NCBI RefSeq assembly: GCF_019037185.1 | Contig: NZ_JAHHXM010000022.1 | Coordinates: 1-43,492, forward strand | Length of the DNA stretch: 43,492 nucleotides | Source of the DNA: Oceanobacillus caeni | GTDB taxonomy: Bacteria; Bacillota; Bacilli; Bacillales; Amphibacillaceae | Reading direction: 5' to 3' | In this document: piece by piece, positions 25,219 through 33,623 of the stretch | Layout of the letters: each line of letters opens with the position of its first letter | How positions within the stretch are numbered: the first letter of the stretch is position 1 | Translations under genes and position numbers: made by a program | The notes under the pieces: model-generated | What the model saw: only the letters and a program-made list of their open reading frames with translations | Databases searched by the model: none | What the model was told of the DNA's origin: nothing

Positions 25219-26574
25219 ATGGAATCAGTAGAAAAGAAACAATCATTAGTGGAAAGGGATCGTCAAAATGTTTGGCATCATATATCCCCATATAGTGAAA
25301 AGAACCCACCAATGGTCATTAAAGAAGGAAAAGGCTCATGGATTACTGATGAACAAGGAAACCGTTATTTAGACGGAATGTCAGGTCTTTGGTGTGTCAA
25401 CGTTGGTTATGGTCGTGAAGAATTAGCACAAGCTGCTTATGAACAAATTAAGAAAATCGCATATATTCCAATGACACAAAGCCATGAACCTGCAATTAAA
25501 TTGGCAGAAAAGCTTAACGAAATGCTTGACGATGATTATATGATTTTCTACTCCAACAGTGGTTCCGATGCAAATGAGGTAGCATTCAAAATCGCCCGAC
25601 AATACCATCAGCAAAATGGTGATCCGAATCGTTATAAAGTCATTTCACGATACCGTGCTTACCATGGTAGTTCAATGGGAGCATTGTCTGCTACTGGTCA
25701 AGCGTTAAGGAAATATAAATATGAACCTCTAACTTCTGGATTTTTACATGTCAGTCCTCCAGATAACTACCGTAAACCAGAAGGAATTTCGATAGAAGAA
25801 TACAATATTCAACGTGCAGAGGAAATTGAACAGACAATTATTTGGGAACAAAAGGAAACGGTTGCAGCAGTTATTATGGAACCGGTCATTACAGGTGGCG
25901 GTATCCTAATACCACATCCAGTGTATGTAGAGAAGGTTCAAGAAATCTGTAATAAACATGGTGTCCTGTTAATTATTGATGAAGTTATTTGTGGCTTTGG
26001 TAGAACAGGGAAAGCGTTCGGTCATAAGCATTTTAACATTAAACCAGATATCATTACGATGGCAAAAGGACTTACAAGTGCCTATTTACCGTTATCTGTA
26101 ACAGCTGTTAGGAAGGATATTTATGAATCATTTAAGAGTGGGGAAGAAAATAGTCATTTCCGCCATGTCAATACATTTGGAGGCAACCCAGCAGCTTGCG
26201 CCTTAGCTCTTAAGAACATTGAAATCATGGAGGAAGAAGGCCTATTTGATCGCTCAGCGCAGTTAGGGGATAGACTTTTACAAGAATTGGATGAATTACG
26301 TACACATCCTTATGTAGGAGATGTGCGTGGTGTTGGTTTAATGGTTGGGATTGAACTGGTAGAAGATAAGATTTCAAAAGAGCCAGCATCGAAAGAAAGA
26401 ATTGGAACGATTATCGCAGCATGTAAAGATAATGGGTTAATTGTTGGGAAAAATGGAGACACAGTTGCCGGTTATAATAACATTTTAACGTTGAGCCCGC
26501 CTTTGTCTAGTACCGATGATGATATTGATTTTATGATTGCAATTTTAAAGAAAGTATTTAAAGAAAATATGTAA
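25219..26574 (+). CDS. Beta-alanine:pyruvate-type class III aminotransferase
   Basis: This 451-aa PLP enzyme of the omega-amino-acid group transfers the beta-alanine (or beta-aminoisobutyrate) amino group, most likely to pyruvate. Typical motifs are [37 protein letters not shown], the cofactor aspartate in [14 protein letters not shown] (about 252-265) and the Schiff-base lysine in [15 protein letters not shown] (about 286). Products would be malonate semialdehyde and alanine. The next gene, alanine dehydrogenase, and the following MmsA consume exactly those two products, which supports this assignment over other omega-transaminases. The ATG at 25219 follows GGGAGGAG. Confidence 0.87.
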   Translation: MESVEKKQSLVERDRQNVWHHISPYSEKNPPMVIKEGKGSWITDEQGNRYLDGMSGLWCVNVGYGREELAQAAYEQIKKIAYIPMTQSHEPAIKLAEKLNEMLDDDYMIFYSNSGSDANEVAFKIARQYHQQNGDPNRYKVISRYRAYHGSSMGALSATGQALRKYKYEPLTSGFLHVSPPDNYRKPEGISIEEYNIQRAEEIEQTIIWEQKETVAAVIMEPVITGGGILIPHPVYVEKVQEICNKHGVLLIIDEVICGFGRTGKAFGHKHFNIKPDIITMAKGLTSAYLPLSVTAVRKDIYESFKSGEENSHFRHVNTFGGNPAACALALKNIEIMEEEGLFDRSAQLGDRLLQELDELRTHPYVGDVRGVGLMVGIELVEDKISKEPASKERIGTIIAACKDNGLIVGKNGDTVAGYNNILTLSPPLSSTDDDIDFMIAILKKVFKENM

Positions 26575-26599
26575 TATAAGAATGAAAAGGGGTATAAAC

Positions 26600-27739
26600 A
26601 TGAGAATCGGAATTCCAAAAGAAATAAAAAACAATGAAAATCGAGTAGCTATCTCACCTTCTGGGGTAGATGCCTTAGTCGGTGCAGGACATGAAGTGGT
26701 TATTGAAAAAGGAGCAGGCTTAGGTTCTGGGTTCTCGGATACAGAATATCAAGATGCTGGTGCACGAATCGAAGCAAATAGGGAAGCGGTTTGGTCACAA
26801 GATATGATCATGAAAGTAAAGGAACCTCTACCAGAGGAGTACGGCTATTTCCGTGAAGATCAAATTCTATTCACCTACCTTCACCTTGCTGCTGAGCCTG
26901 AATTAACGAAAGCGCTTACGGATTCAAAAGTGACAAGTGTTGCATATGAAACAATTCAGGAAAAAGATGGTTCTCTTCCATTATTATCGCCAATGAGTGA
27001 GGTGGCAGGAAGAATTGCCGCACAAATTGGGGCGCAGTTCTTAGAGCAGCCAAAGGGTGGAAAAGGGATTCTACTAAGTGGTGTGCCAGGTGTTAGTCGC
27101 GGGAAAGTAACGATTATTGGTGGTGGCGTAGTAGGAGCGAATGCGGCTAAAATCGCTATCGGTTTAGGAGCGGATGTCACCATCATTGATTTAAATCCGG
27201 CACGTTTACGTGAACTCGATGACTTATTCGGAAACCAAATCCAAACGATGATGTCGAATCCGCTAAATATAGCAGAATCGGTAGCTGAAGCAGATCTTGT
27301 AATTGGAGCAGTATTAATTCCAGGAACAAAAGCTCCGAAACTCGTAACAGAATCGATGGTAAAAGCAATGAAGGAGAAATCTGTCATTGTAGATGTTGCC
27401 ATTGACCAAGGTGGAATATTCGAAACATCGGACAGAATCACAACACATGATAATCCAACCTATGAAAAACATGGTGTTGTCCATTATGCAGTAGCCAATA
27501 TGCCTGGTGCGGTTCCTAAAACAGCATCACTAAGTTTAACGAATGTAACCTTGCCTTATGCGTTAACCATTGCCAATAAAGGAATTCAGAAAGCGGCACA
27601 AGATAATGAGGCAATATATAAAGGAATTAATACAGTGGCAGGACATGTAACATATAAAGCAGTTGCAGAAGCACATGGGTTAGATTATCGAGAAGCAAGT
27701 ACTCTTTTTCAAAGGGAAGAAAAAGTTGGAAGTAAGTAG
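26600..27739 (+). CDS. ald: Alanine dehydrogenase
   Basis: This 379-aa NAD-dependent enzyme interconverts L-alanine with pyruvate and ammonium. The N-terminal signature [20 protein letters not shown] is diagnostic. The catalytic lysine lies in [13 protein letters not shown] and the histidine in [14 protein letters not shown]. The NAD motif is [17 protein letters not shown] (about 170-186), and the C-terminal [16 protein letters not shown] is conserved. It starts 25 bp after the aminotransferase, so it should recycle the alanine made there and free the nitrogen. The ATG at 26600 follows AAAAGGGG; ATG 26582 precedes the ribosome site and is rejected. A second Ald for sporulation may exist elsewhere. 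Confidence 0.94.
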   Translation: MRIGIPKEIKNNENRVAISPSGVDALVGAGHEVVIEKGAGLGSGFSDTEYQDAGARIEANREAVWSQDMIMKVKEPLPEEYGYFREDQILFTYLHLAAEPELTKALTDSKVTSVAYETIQEKDGSLPLLSPMSEVAGRIAAQIGAQFLEQPKGGKGILLSGVPGVSRGKVTIIGGGVVGANAAKIAIGLGADVTIIDLNPARLRELDDLFGNQIQTMMSNPLNIAESVAEADLVIGAVLIPGTKAPKLVTESMVKAMKEKSVIVDVAIDQGGIFETSDRITTHDNPTYEKHGVVHYAVANMPGAVPKTASLSLTNVTLPYALTIANKGIQKAAQDNEAIYKGINTVAGHVTYKAVAEAHGLDYREASTLFQREEKVGSK

Positions 27740-27765
27740 AAATTATAAAGTAGGGGGGGACGAAA

Positions 27766-29277
27766 GTGAAGGCTGTTACAGTAGAATCTATTCCCCATTA
27801 TATTAATGGGGAAAAAGTAGAAGGAAAAAGCAATCGCTATGGGGCTGTTTACAGTCCCTCAACAGGACAGAAGATTGCTACCGTAGCTTATGCAACAAAG
27901 GAAGAAGTGGATGAAACGGTAAGACTTGCAAAAAAAGCTCAAATAGAGTGGGCTAAAACATCAGTAGGCAAAAGAGTACAAGTTCTTCACAAATTCAGAC
28001 AATTGCTCGTGGAGCATACAGAAGAAATGGCCCAATTGATTGGAAAAGAAAATGGAAAGACGATTTCAGATGCCAAAGGAGAAATTAGTCGAGGCATTGA
28101 GTCCGTGGATCTAGCCATTGGTGCACCACATCTAATCAAAGGAGAACATTCAGTAAATGTTGGTGGCGATATTAATTCGTATTCTATGAAACAACCATTA
28201 GGTGTTGTGACATGTATTTCTCCTTTTAACTTTCCAGTCATGGTCCCATTAGCAATGAGTACGATGGCGGTTGCGGTTGGAAATGCGATGATCCTAAAAC
28301 CATCTGAAAAGGTTCCGTGCTCAGCCCTTTTTATATCGGAACTATGGGAAAAAGCTGGATTACCTTCTGGTGTATGGAATGTTGTGAACGGGGATAAAGA
28401 TACAGTTGAAGCTATTATTACTCATCCAGACATTGAAGCTATAAGCTTTGTTGGTTCTACGAAGGTCGCTGAGATTATTTATGAGACAGGTACCAAACAT
28501 CACAAACGCGTCAATGCTTTTGGTGGTGGAAAGAACCACATGGTTATTATGCCAGATGCAGACATTGATAAAGCAGTGGATTCCTTTATCGGTGCAGCTT
28601 ATGGAGCAGCTTCACAGCGCTGTATGGCGATTTCAGTTGCGATGCCAGTAGGGGAGAAAACAGCGAGAGTCTTTACAGAAAAATTGAAAGCAAAAGTCGA
28701 AAATTTAAAAGTCGGTACGTATGATGATGAACATGCTGACTTTGGTGCTGTCATTAGTGCGGAAGCAAAACAAAGTATCCTTCAATCCATTGACGATGCG
28801 GTAAAAGAAGGAGCGAATATCCTTGTTGATGGTAGAAATCCGGAAGTAGAGAATAATGAAGGATTCTACCTTGGTCCAACATTACTTGATCATGTTACAC
28901 CAGAAATGAAGATGTATAAGGAAGAAGTATTTGGACCAGCGCGTATCATTGTGAATGTGGATACGATAGAAGAAGCGATTCACTTAATCAATGATCACCA
29001 ATATGGAAACGGTGTAACAGTATTTACGAACAGCGGCAGCCATGCACGGAAATTCACACAAGAAATTGAAGTAGGAATGGTTGGAGTTAACGTACCAATT
29101 CCAATTCCTGTTGGCTATCATAACTTTGGTGGTTGGAAAGGCTCCAGATACGGGGAAGGACAAATGTTTGGACCAGATACCGCTCGCTTCTTTACGAAAA
29201 TGAAAACTGTTTCAGAACGATGGTTTGATTTAGACGATAAAGATAGTGAAACAAACTTTGATTTTCCTAGTAGTTAA
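27766..29277 (+). CDS. mmsA: CoA-acylating (methyl)malonate-semialdehyde dehydrogenase
   Basis: This 503-aa aldehyde dehydrogenase of the MmsA/IolA type converts malonate or methylmalonate semialdehyde, CoA and NAD to acetyl- or propionyl-CoA, CO2 and NADH. Motifs include CISPFNFPVMVPLAMSTMAV, SFVGSTKVAEIIYETG, the GGGKNHMVIMPDADID segment and the catalytic cysteine in AASQRCMAIS (about 288). VGVNVPIPIPVGYHNFGGWK near the end is specific to this subfamily. It completes the route from uracil (acetyl-CoA) or thymine (propionyl-CoA). The GTG at 27766 follows a GGGGGG-rich site; a terminator lies just behind. IolA in inositol use is the same enzyme, but no iol genes are here. Confidence 0.93.
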   Translation: MKAVTVESIPHYINGEKVEGKSNRYGAVYSPSTGQKIATVAYATKEEVDETVRLAKKAQIEWAKTSVGKRVQVLHKFRQLLVEHTEEMAQLIGKENGKTISDAKGEISRGIESVDLAIGAPHLIKGEHSVNVGGDINSYSMKQPLGVVTCISPFNFPVMVPLAMSTMAVAVGNAMILKPSEKVPCSALFISELWEKAGLPSGVWNVVNGDKDTVEAIITHPDIEAISFVGSTKVAEIIYETGTKHHKRVNAFGGGKNHMVIMPDADIDKAVDSFIGAAYGAASQRCMAISVAMPVGEKTARVFTEKLKAKVENLKVGTYDDEHADFGAVISAEAKQSILQSIDDAVKEGANILVDGRNPEVENNEGFYLGPTLLDHVTPEMKMYKEEVFGPARIIVNVDTIEEAIHLINDHQYGNGVTVFTNSGSHARKFTQEIEVGMVGVNVPIPIPVGYHNFGGWKGSRYGEGQMFGPDTARFFTKMKTVSERWFDLDDKDSETNFDFPSS

Positions 29278-29278
29278 A

Positions 29279-29312
29279 TAATATTGGGTCGTTTTGACCC
29301 AATATTGTTTTA
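29279..29312 (+). terminator. Terminator after mmsA
   Basis: AATATTGGGTC and GACCCAATATT form an 11-bp stem with a GTTTT loop, followed by a T-rich tail, directly after the mmsA stop codon. Confidence 0.9.
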
Positions 29313-29322
29313 TCCTAAATAC

Positions 29323-29336
29323 TGTAAACGGTTACA
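29323..29336. promoter_or_regulatory. CcpA cre site
   Basis: TGTAAACGGTTACA fits the cre consensus TGWAANCGNTNWCA at every position. It lies 37 bp before the DUF3311 start codon, where CcpA would repress or, less likely, activate the symporter operon. Confidence 0.75.
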
Positions 29337-29372
29337 TATCATTATATAAATTTAAGGCTGTGAGGTGAAAGT

Positions 29373-29573
29373 ATGAGAAAGTATTTTCAGTTATTATTAA
29401 TTGTACCTTTTTTAATGTGTGTGTTGTTACCATGGGCTAATCGTGTAGAACCATATGTGTTAGGGTTGCCATTTTTACTATTTTGGATTGTCTTATGGAT
29501 GGTCCTATCTTCATTCATTTTATTTATCGTGTATAAATTAGATCCTGAAAATGAAGGAAGTGAAACTGAATGA
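29373..29573 (+). CDS. DUF3311 small membrane protein
   Basis: This 66-aa protein has two membrane helices (about 5-22 and 30-55) and the family core WANRVEPYVLGLPFLLFWIVLW. DUF3311 proteins are regularly encoded just before sodium:solute symporters, and here the stop overlaps the symporter start by four bases (ATGA), so the two are co-translated. It is probably an accessory subunit of the symporter, though the mechanism is not established. The ATG at 29373 follows GTGAGGTG. The operon is preceded by a cre site. Confidence 0.85.
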   Translation: MRKYFQLLLIVPFLMCVLLPWANRVEPYVLGLPFLLFWIVLWMVLSSFILFIVYKLDPENEGSETE

Positions 29574-31060
29574 ATTCAGCATTAATAATTATTTTTTTAT
29601 TTGCAGCGATAGCTTTGTATTTAGGGATTAGGGCTACATTTGGAAAGAAAATGAGTGTTGATGAATTCGCTGTTGGCAATAAAGGATTCGGTACGTTATT
29701 CATTTTCTTATTAATCGCAGGGGAAGTATACACGACATTTACGTTTTTAGGTGGTAGTGGATGGGCATACTCGAACGGTTCAGCGGCTTATTATGTCCCA
29801 ATGTATATTTGCTTAGCATATGTGTTGTCGTATTGGGTTATCCCAAAAGTTTGGATCTTTGCCAAAAAAAATAACGTCATTTCACAGCCACAATATTTTA
29901 TGAAATCGTATAACAGTAAAGGGTTAGGGATTGTTGTAGCGTTTATTGGAACTATTGCATTAATTCCGTATATCGTGATCCAACTAAAAGGATTAGGGAT
30001 TATCGTCTCGGAAGCATCGTACGGAGCTATCACACCTACAATGGCATCGACAATTGGTGCAGTCATTGTCACAGTGTATGTTGTGATTTCTGGTATTCAT
30101 GGGTCAGCATGGACCGCAATATTGAAAGATATTATGATTTTATTTGTTATTGTATTTTTAGGAATTTATATTCCGTATCATTACTTTGGTGGGATTCAGC
30201 CGATGTTTGAAGCGGTCCAAGCAGTAAAACCAGATGCGCTTACACTGGCCCCAGAGGGATACAGTGTATCATGGTTTATTTCGACTATTGTATTAAATGC
30301 ATTTGGATTCTATTTATTGCCACAGACATTCACTGTAATTTTATCGGCGAAGAGCCCAAGTACATTAAAGAAAAATGCTGTGACATTACCTTTGTATACA
30401 ATTTTAATTTTATTTGCGTTCTTTATCGGATTTTCGGCGATTGTGCAAGTACCGGGGCTTCAAGGGGCTGATGGTGACTTGTCACTATTACGTTTAGTGA
30501 CACAAACATTTGATCCGTGGTTTGTTGGAATTGTCGGTGGTGCGGGTTTGCTAACGGCGCTTGTACCGGTATCAGTGATGATAACGTCAGGGGCAATTGG
30601 TTTAATGACGGGCTTCTACAAGTTAATCAAGCCAAATTCAACCGATCGTCAGCAATTAACTGTGTCAAAAGTGTTTGTTGTATTGATTATTTTAACTGCG
30701 TATATTTTTGTGTTGAAAGGAGGTAATGCATTAGCTATTTTAAACATTATGTCGTACGGGTTAATCACACAATTAGTACCAGCAATGGCTTTCAACTTTT
30801 TCAATTCAAAGTATATGAACAAATTTGGTGCAATGGCGGGGATTTTAACAGGGGTTTTCATCGTATTGTTTAATGCGGTAACATCATTTAAACTTGTTAA
30901 CATTTTTCCTAATATTCCGAGTGTAATCAATGATATTAATATAGGGTTTGTAGCAATTCTTGTAAATATCGCTGTTGGTGTGATTGTCAGCCTGTTAACA
31001 AATTCGATTGTCCGTAAACAAAATCAATCTAATATGCCAGATGAAGTAATAAATTATTAA
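29570..31060 (+). CDS. Sodium:solute symporter (SSS family)
   Basis: This 496-aa, 13-helix transporter has the SSS start VDEFAVGNKGFGTLFIFLLIAGEVYTTFTFLGGSGWAYSNG split here around residue 40, plus YIVIQLKGLGIIVSEASYG, SGIHGSAWTAILKDIMILFV and LLTALVPVSVMITSGAIGL, which includes the sodium-site serine region. It takes up an unknown solute with sodium. It lies directly behind the pyrimidine/beta-alanine genes but after their terminator and with its own cre site, so membership in that pathway is not shown. Translation is coupled to the DUF3311 partner. Confidence 0.87.
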   Translation: MNSALIIIFLFAAIALYLGIRATFGKKMSVDEFAVGNKGFGTLFIFLLIAGEVYTTFTFLGGSGWAYSNGSAAYYVPMYICLAYVLSYWVIPKVWIFAKKNNVISQPQYFMKSYNSKGLGIVVAFIGTIALIPYIVIQLKGLGIIVSEASYGAITPTMASTIGAVIVTVYVVISGIHGSAWTAILKDIMILFVIVFLGIYIPYHYFGGIQPMFEAVQAVKPDALTLAPEGYSVSWFISTIVLNAFGFYLLPQTFTVILSAKSPSTLKKNAVTLPLYTILILFAFFIGFSAIVQVPGLQGADGDLSLLRLVTQTFDPWFVGIVGGAGLLTALVPVSVMITSGAIGLMTGFYKLIKPNSTDRQQLTVSKVFVVLIILTAYIFVLKGGNALAILNIMSYGLITQLVPAMAFNFFNSKYMNKFGAMAGILTGVFIVLFNAVTSFKLVNIFPNIPSVINDINIGFVAILVNIAVGVIVSLLTNSIVRKQNQSNMPDEVINY

Positions 31061-31075
31061 TAAGGGTTTAATGGT

Positions 31076-31223
31076 ATGCAAACATGTAATTTACCACATA
31101 TAAAATCATTAATTGAACAGTTTAGTCAATTTGGAAGATAAGAAAAGAATGGTGTCACTGGACTTGCTTATCAAAAGAAGATATCGAAGATCGTTATTTT
31201 TAACAAAAAATGTGAAGTAGTGA
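31076..31223 (+). pseudogene. Remnant of an M20 N-carbamoyl amino acid hydrolase
   Basis: Starting at ATG 31076 the translation gives IKSLIEQFSQFGR, a stop, then KNGVTGLAY. After a frame change it gives SKEDIEDRYF. This mirrors the N-terminus of the intact amidohydrolase at 20926 (LEEFADIGR ... NGVTRLALTDIDIQARNHF). One nonsense codon and one frameshift within 150 bp, and loss of the rest, mark it as a decayed copy of that family. Confidence 0.6.
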
Positions 31224-31352
31224 TGATACTAGAATGATAAGGACAGAGAATTATGACCCCGCTGACACGTAAAAGAAAGGAAAGAGATTTTCTAAGTTGT
31301 CTAAATATCCTCGAAAAAATAGTTGTATAGCTTGATCATTCACCTTAACATT

Positions 31353-31463
31353 ATGATGGAAACACCAATGATTGTGTTAGCGAATAAAGCAGAAACATTT
31401 GTTTTCAGCATTCCATTTTTATTATTTGGATTTTGTTATTTAACGAATTGGGGAGGCAAATAA
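31353..31463 (+). pseudogene. Remnant of a DUF3311 gene
   Basis: A 36-codon frame contains LANKAETFVFSIPFLLFGF, clearly like WANRVEPYVLGLPFLLFWI of the intact DUF3311 protein at 29373, but both ends are lost. It suggests a second DUF3311-symporter pair once stood here. Confidence 0.5.
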
Positions 31464-31505
31464 ACGAACACAGAATCTAAATGATATATAGGAGGAGTAT
31501 AGATA

Positions 31506-31622
31506 ATGATTGGTGTATTAATCATTGCCACATTTATTATTTTCCGCTTAGCGATAAAAGGTTGCTTTAGAACATTAAAACACAAACGGGCTCCACCGTG
31601 CTGTCAGGTCAAAACGTGGTAA
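31506..31622 (+). pseudogene. Short membrane ORF, possible symporter N-terminal remnant
   Basis: An ATG at 31506 with a very good site (GGAGGAG) opens a 38-aa frame, MIGVLIIATFIIFRLAIKG followed by a basic, cysteine-containing tail. The position right after the DUF3311 remnant and the hydrophobic start fit the first helix of an SSS symporter, but similarity is weak and it could be a genuine small protein. A further open stretch at 31624-31716 (ending LKKKDEKTFK) is unassigned. Confidence 0.3.
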
Positions 31623-31758
31623 AACGATTTGATGATGTACGTTACGAATATAACAAAGAGTATCACCCTGAATTGATAGAGAATTTAAAGAAAAAAGATG
31701 AGAAGACGTTTAAGTGATTAGCACATATTTTAGATGATTAATAATGGAGGGATTTATG

Positions 31759-32931
31759 ATGTTTTCAGAAGCAGTCCGGTTAACACAACAGCTCGTTCAA
31801 ATACCTACAGAAAATCCAAATGGTTCGGAGCGCGAATGTTCTACTTTTGTAGAGAATTATTTGAAAGAACTAGATAATGTCAATGTTACGACACAACGAG
31901 TAGAGGAAGGTAGAACGAATGTGATTGCGAAGTATAAGGGTAATCCATCCGATTTACCTCCAATTGTTATTATTGCTCATATGGATACTGTTCCAGTAGA
32001 AGGAAAATGGACGGTGGATCCTTTTGGGGCAGAAATTGTGGAAGGAAAATTGTATGGTCGTGGATCATGTGATATGAAGAGTGGCCTAGCTTGTGCGTTA
32101 ATAATGATTAAGCATATCAGTGAAAATAATATTCCTTTGAATAGAGATTTGTATGTTATTGCATGCGTTGATGAGGAAGGTCCTTATATGAAGGGTGTTA
32201 ACGCACTTGTGGATGAACAAATTATCCCTAATGATGCTCTAATCATAGCGACAGAACCTACGAATGCAACCTTATCTACGGTTCATAAAGGAACAATTTG
32301 GTATGAAATCTTAGTCGAAGGTAAAAGCTCGCATGGAGGAAATGCTCATTTAGGCGCAGATGCAGCCCATGCAGCAGCGGAAATAATCGTTAAGTTAAAA
32401 GAAAAAGTGAAAAAGTTACCTTATGATCATGACATTTTCGGTAAATCCACTATTTCAATAGGTACGATTGGTGGAGGACATAAAACGAACATGGTAGCGG
32501 GTTCCTGTCGTATCGAAGTCGACTTCCGTCTTGCTCCACCGTTGACGAAAGAAGAGGCGAACCAAATAGTTACAAGTGCCGTTGAAGAAGGTTGTGCAAA
32601 TGTAAAGGGAACTCAAGCAAAGGTGCAACATTATGGCTGGGAACGACCGCCAATCGAGACAGATTTGAATTGCCCATTAATCGCTCCTTTTGAAAAGGCT
32701 TATTTGAAAGTAACAGGAAAAGAGCTAGAGAAAACAGGATTCCCTGCATATACAGATGCTAGCATGATTGGATTAAGGACTGGTAATCGTAATATTTTAG
32801 TATTTGGCCCCGGGCATCTAGATCAAGCCCATGTTATAGACGAATTTGTTGAGATTGCACAAATTGATTTATGTACGGAAGTGTTAACGGAGATGGTGCT
32901 GGAAGCAGGGACAGGTTCAACGTCCCAGTAA
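31759..32931 (+). CDS. M20 family deacylase (ArgE/DapE-like)
   Basis: This ~390-aa metallo-amidohydrolase belongs to the acetylornithine deacetylase/succinyl-diaminopimelate desuccinylase group. Metal ligands are visible in VIIAHMDTVPVEG (His, Asp), GRGSCDMKSGLA (bridging Asp), CVDEEG (Glu pair), ATEPTN (Glu/Asp position) and the late FGPGHLDQAH histidine. The lid domain starts with GTIWYEILVEGKSSHGG. The substrate is unclear: a genuine ArgE/DapE would sit in a biosynthetic operon, so a catabolic N-acyl or N-carbamoyl amino acid is more likely here. ATG 31759 has the best spacing from TGGAGGG; 31756 is also possible. Confidence 0.83.
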   Translation: MFSEAVRLTQQLVQIPTENPNGSERECSTFVENYLKELDNVNVTTQRVEEGRTNVIAKYKGNPSDLPPIVIIAHMDTVPVEGKWTVDPFGAEIVEGKLYGRGSCDMKSGLACALIMIKHISENNIPLNRDLYVIACVDEEGPYMKGVNALVDEQIIPNDALIIATEPTNATLSTVHKGTIWYEILVEGKSSHGGNAHLGADAAHAAAEIIVKLKEKVKKLPYDHDIFGKSTISIGTIGGGHKTNMVAGSCRIEVDFRLAPPLTKEEANQIVTSAVEEGCANVKGTQAKVQHYGWERPPIETDLNCPLIAPFEKAYLKVTGKELEKTGFPAYTDASMIGLRTGNRNILVFGPGHLDQAHVIDEFVEIAQIDLCTEVLTEMVLEAGTGSTSQ

Positions 32932-33010
32932 TGGCTTATGACAGTGTATTTGTCCCATGTTTCCTTGAAAAATACCATCTATTAAAAGTGTAGTAGTGGG
33001 ATAGTAGAAA

Positions 33011-33040
33011 GATAGGGTCAAAGCTATGACCCTATCTTTT
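33011..33040 (+). terminator. Terminator of the M20 deacylase gene
   Basis: GATAGGGTC and GACCCTATC form a 9-bp stem with a 7-nt loop (AAAGCTAT region), followed by TTTT. Confidence 0.85.
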
Positions 33041-33137
33041 GGTGTTAATGGAGGGTAAAAAAATTATAACTTATATCTTTATTACAAAAAAAGGGCAATC
33101 ATTAAAACTGGCTCTTATAGTATTAATTTTCCTAGTA

Positions 33138-33623
33138 TTATAAAGGATGATAACTTCCGCTAATCGCATCCACTATGACTTCCCGGCCTCCGCTTACTTT
33201 TGAGTTGTATTCTGCAAGCCAAAACGGACGGTAAAATAAAGCTGTGCTATGGATGGTCACCGTAGGAATCGTTATGAATTTAGCTTTTTGTGTCGCTGCT
33301 TGAAAAATAAACTTCTCAGCCAGCTGCTCCGCTTCTTTCTCTGAAATCTCAATAGGGAGGATTTTCTCGTCAACAATTGGTCGCTGTATAAATTCCGGCT
33401 GTACATCAATAATTGCCCCTTGTCCGCTGATCGCGTCAATCGTACAGGCGATTTTCCCGTTGAACTTAAGCAGACTTTTAGCACTGACTTCAAATTCTAA
33501 GAAATAGTATGGATAAAGAATCATCGTGTTTACCTGAACACTTGCTCGTTTATCATATTGCTGTAATCCCTTGAGTACCTCTTGCTGAACAAACTGTGGT
33601 TCCTGCGTTAAGATCAGACTCAT
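33138..33623 (-). CDS. Uncharacterised symporter-linked protein with PepSY-like repeats
   Basis: This 161-aa protein has no signal peptide or membrane helix. Two similar segments are visible: YPYYFLEFEV followed by GKIACTIDAISGQGAIID (about 37-73), and YRPFWLAEYN followed by GREVIVDAISGSYHP (about 130-160). The pattern of an aromatic-rich strand and then a [VI]DAISG turn recalls PepSY-type repeats, but this is a pattern match only. Its ATG overlaps the symporter stop (ATGA), so it is translationally coupled to the SSS gene. It is probably an accessory or regulatory partner of that transporter. Confidence 0.72.
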   Translation of the reverse strand: MSLILTQEPQFVQQEVLKGLQQYDKRASVQVNTMILYPYYFLEFEVSAKSLLKFNGKIACTIDAISGQGAIIDVQPEFIQRPIVDEKILPIEISEKEAEQLAEKFIFQAATQKAKFITIPTVTIHSTALFYRPFWLAEYNSKVSGGREVIVDAISGSYHPL

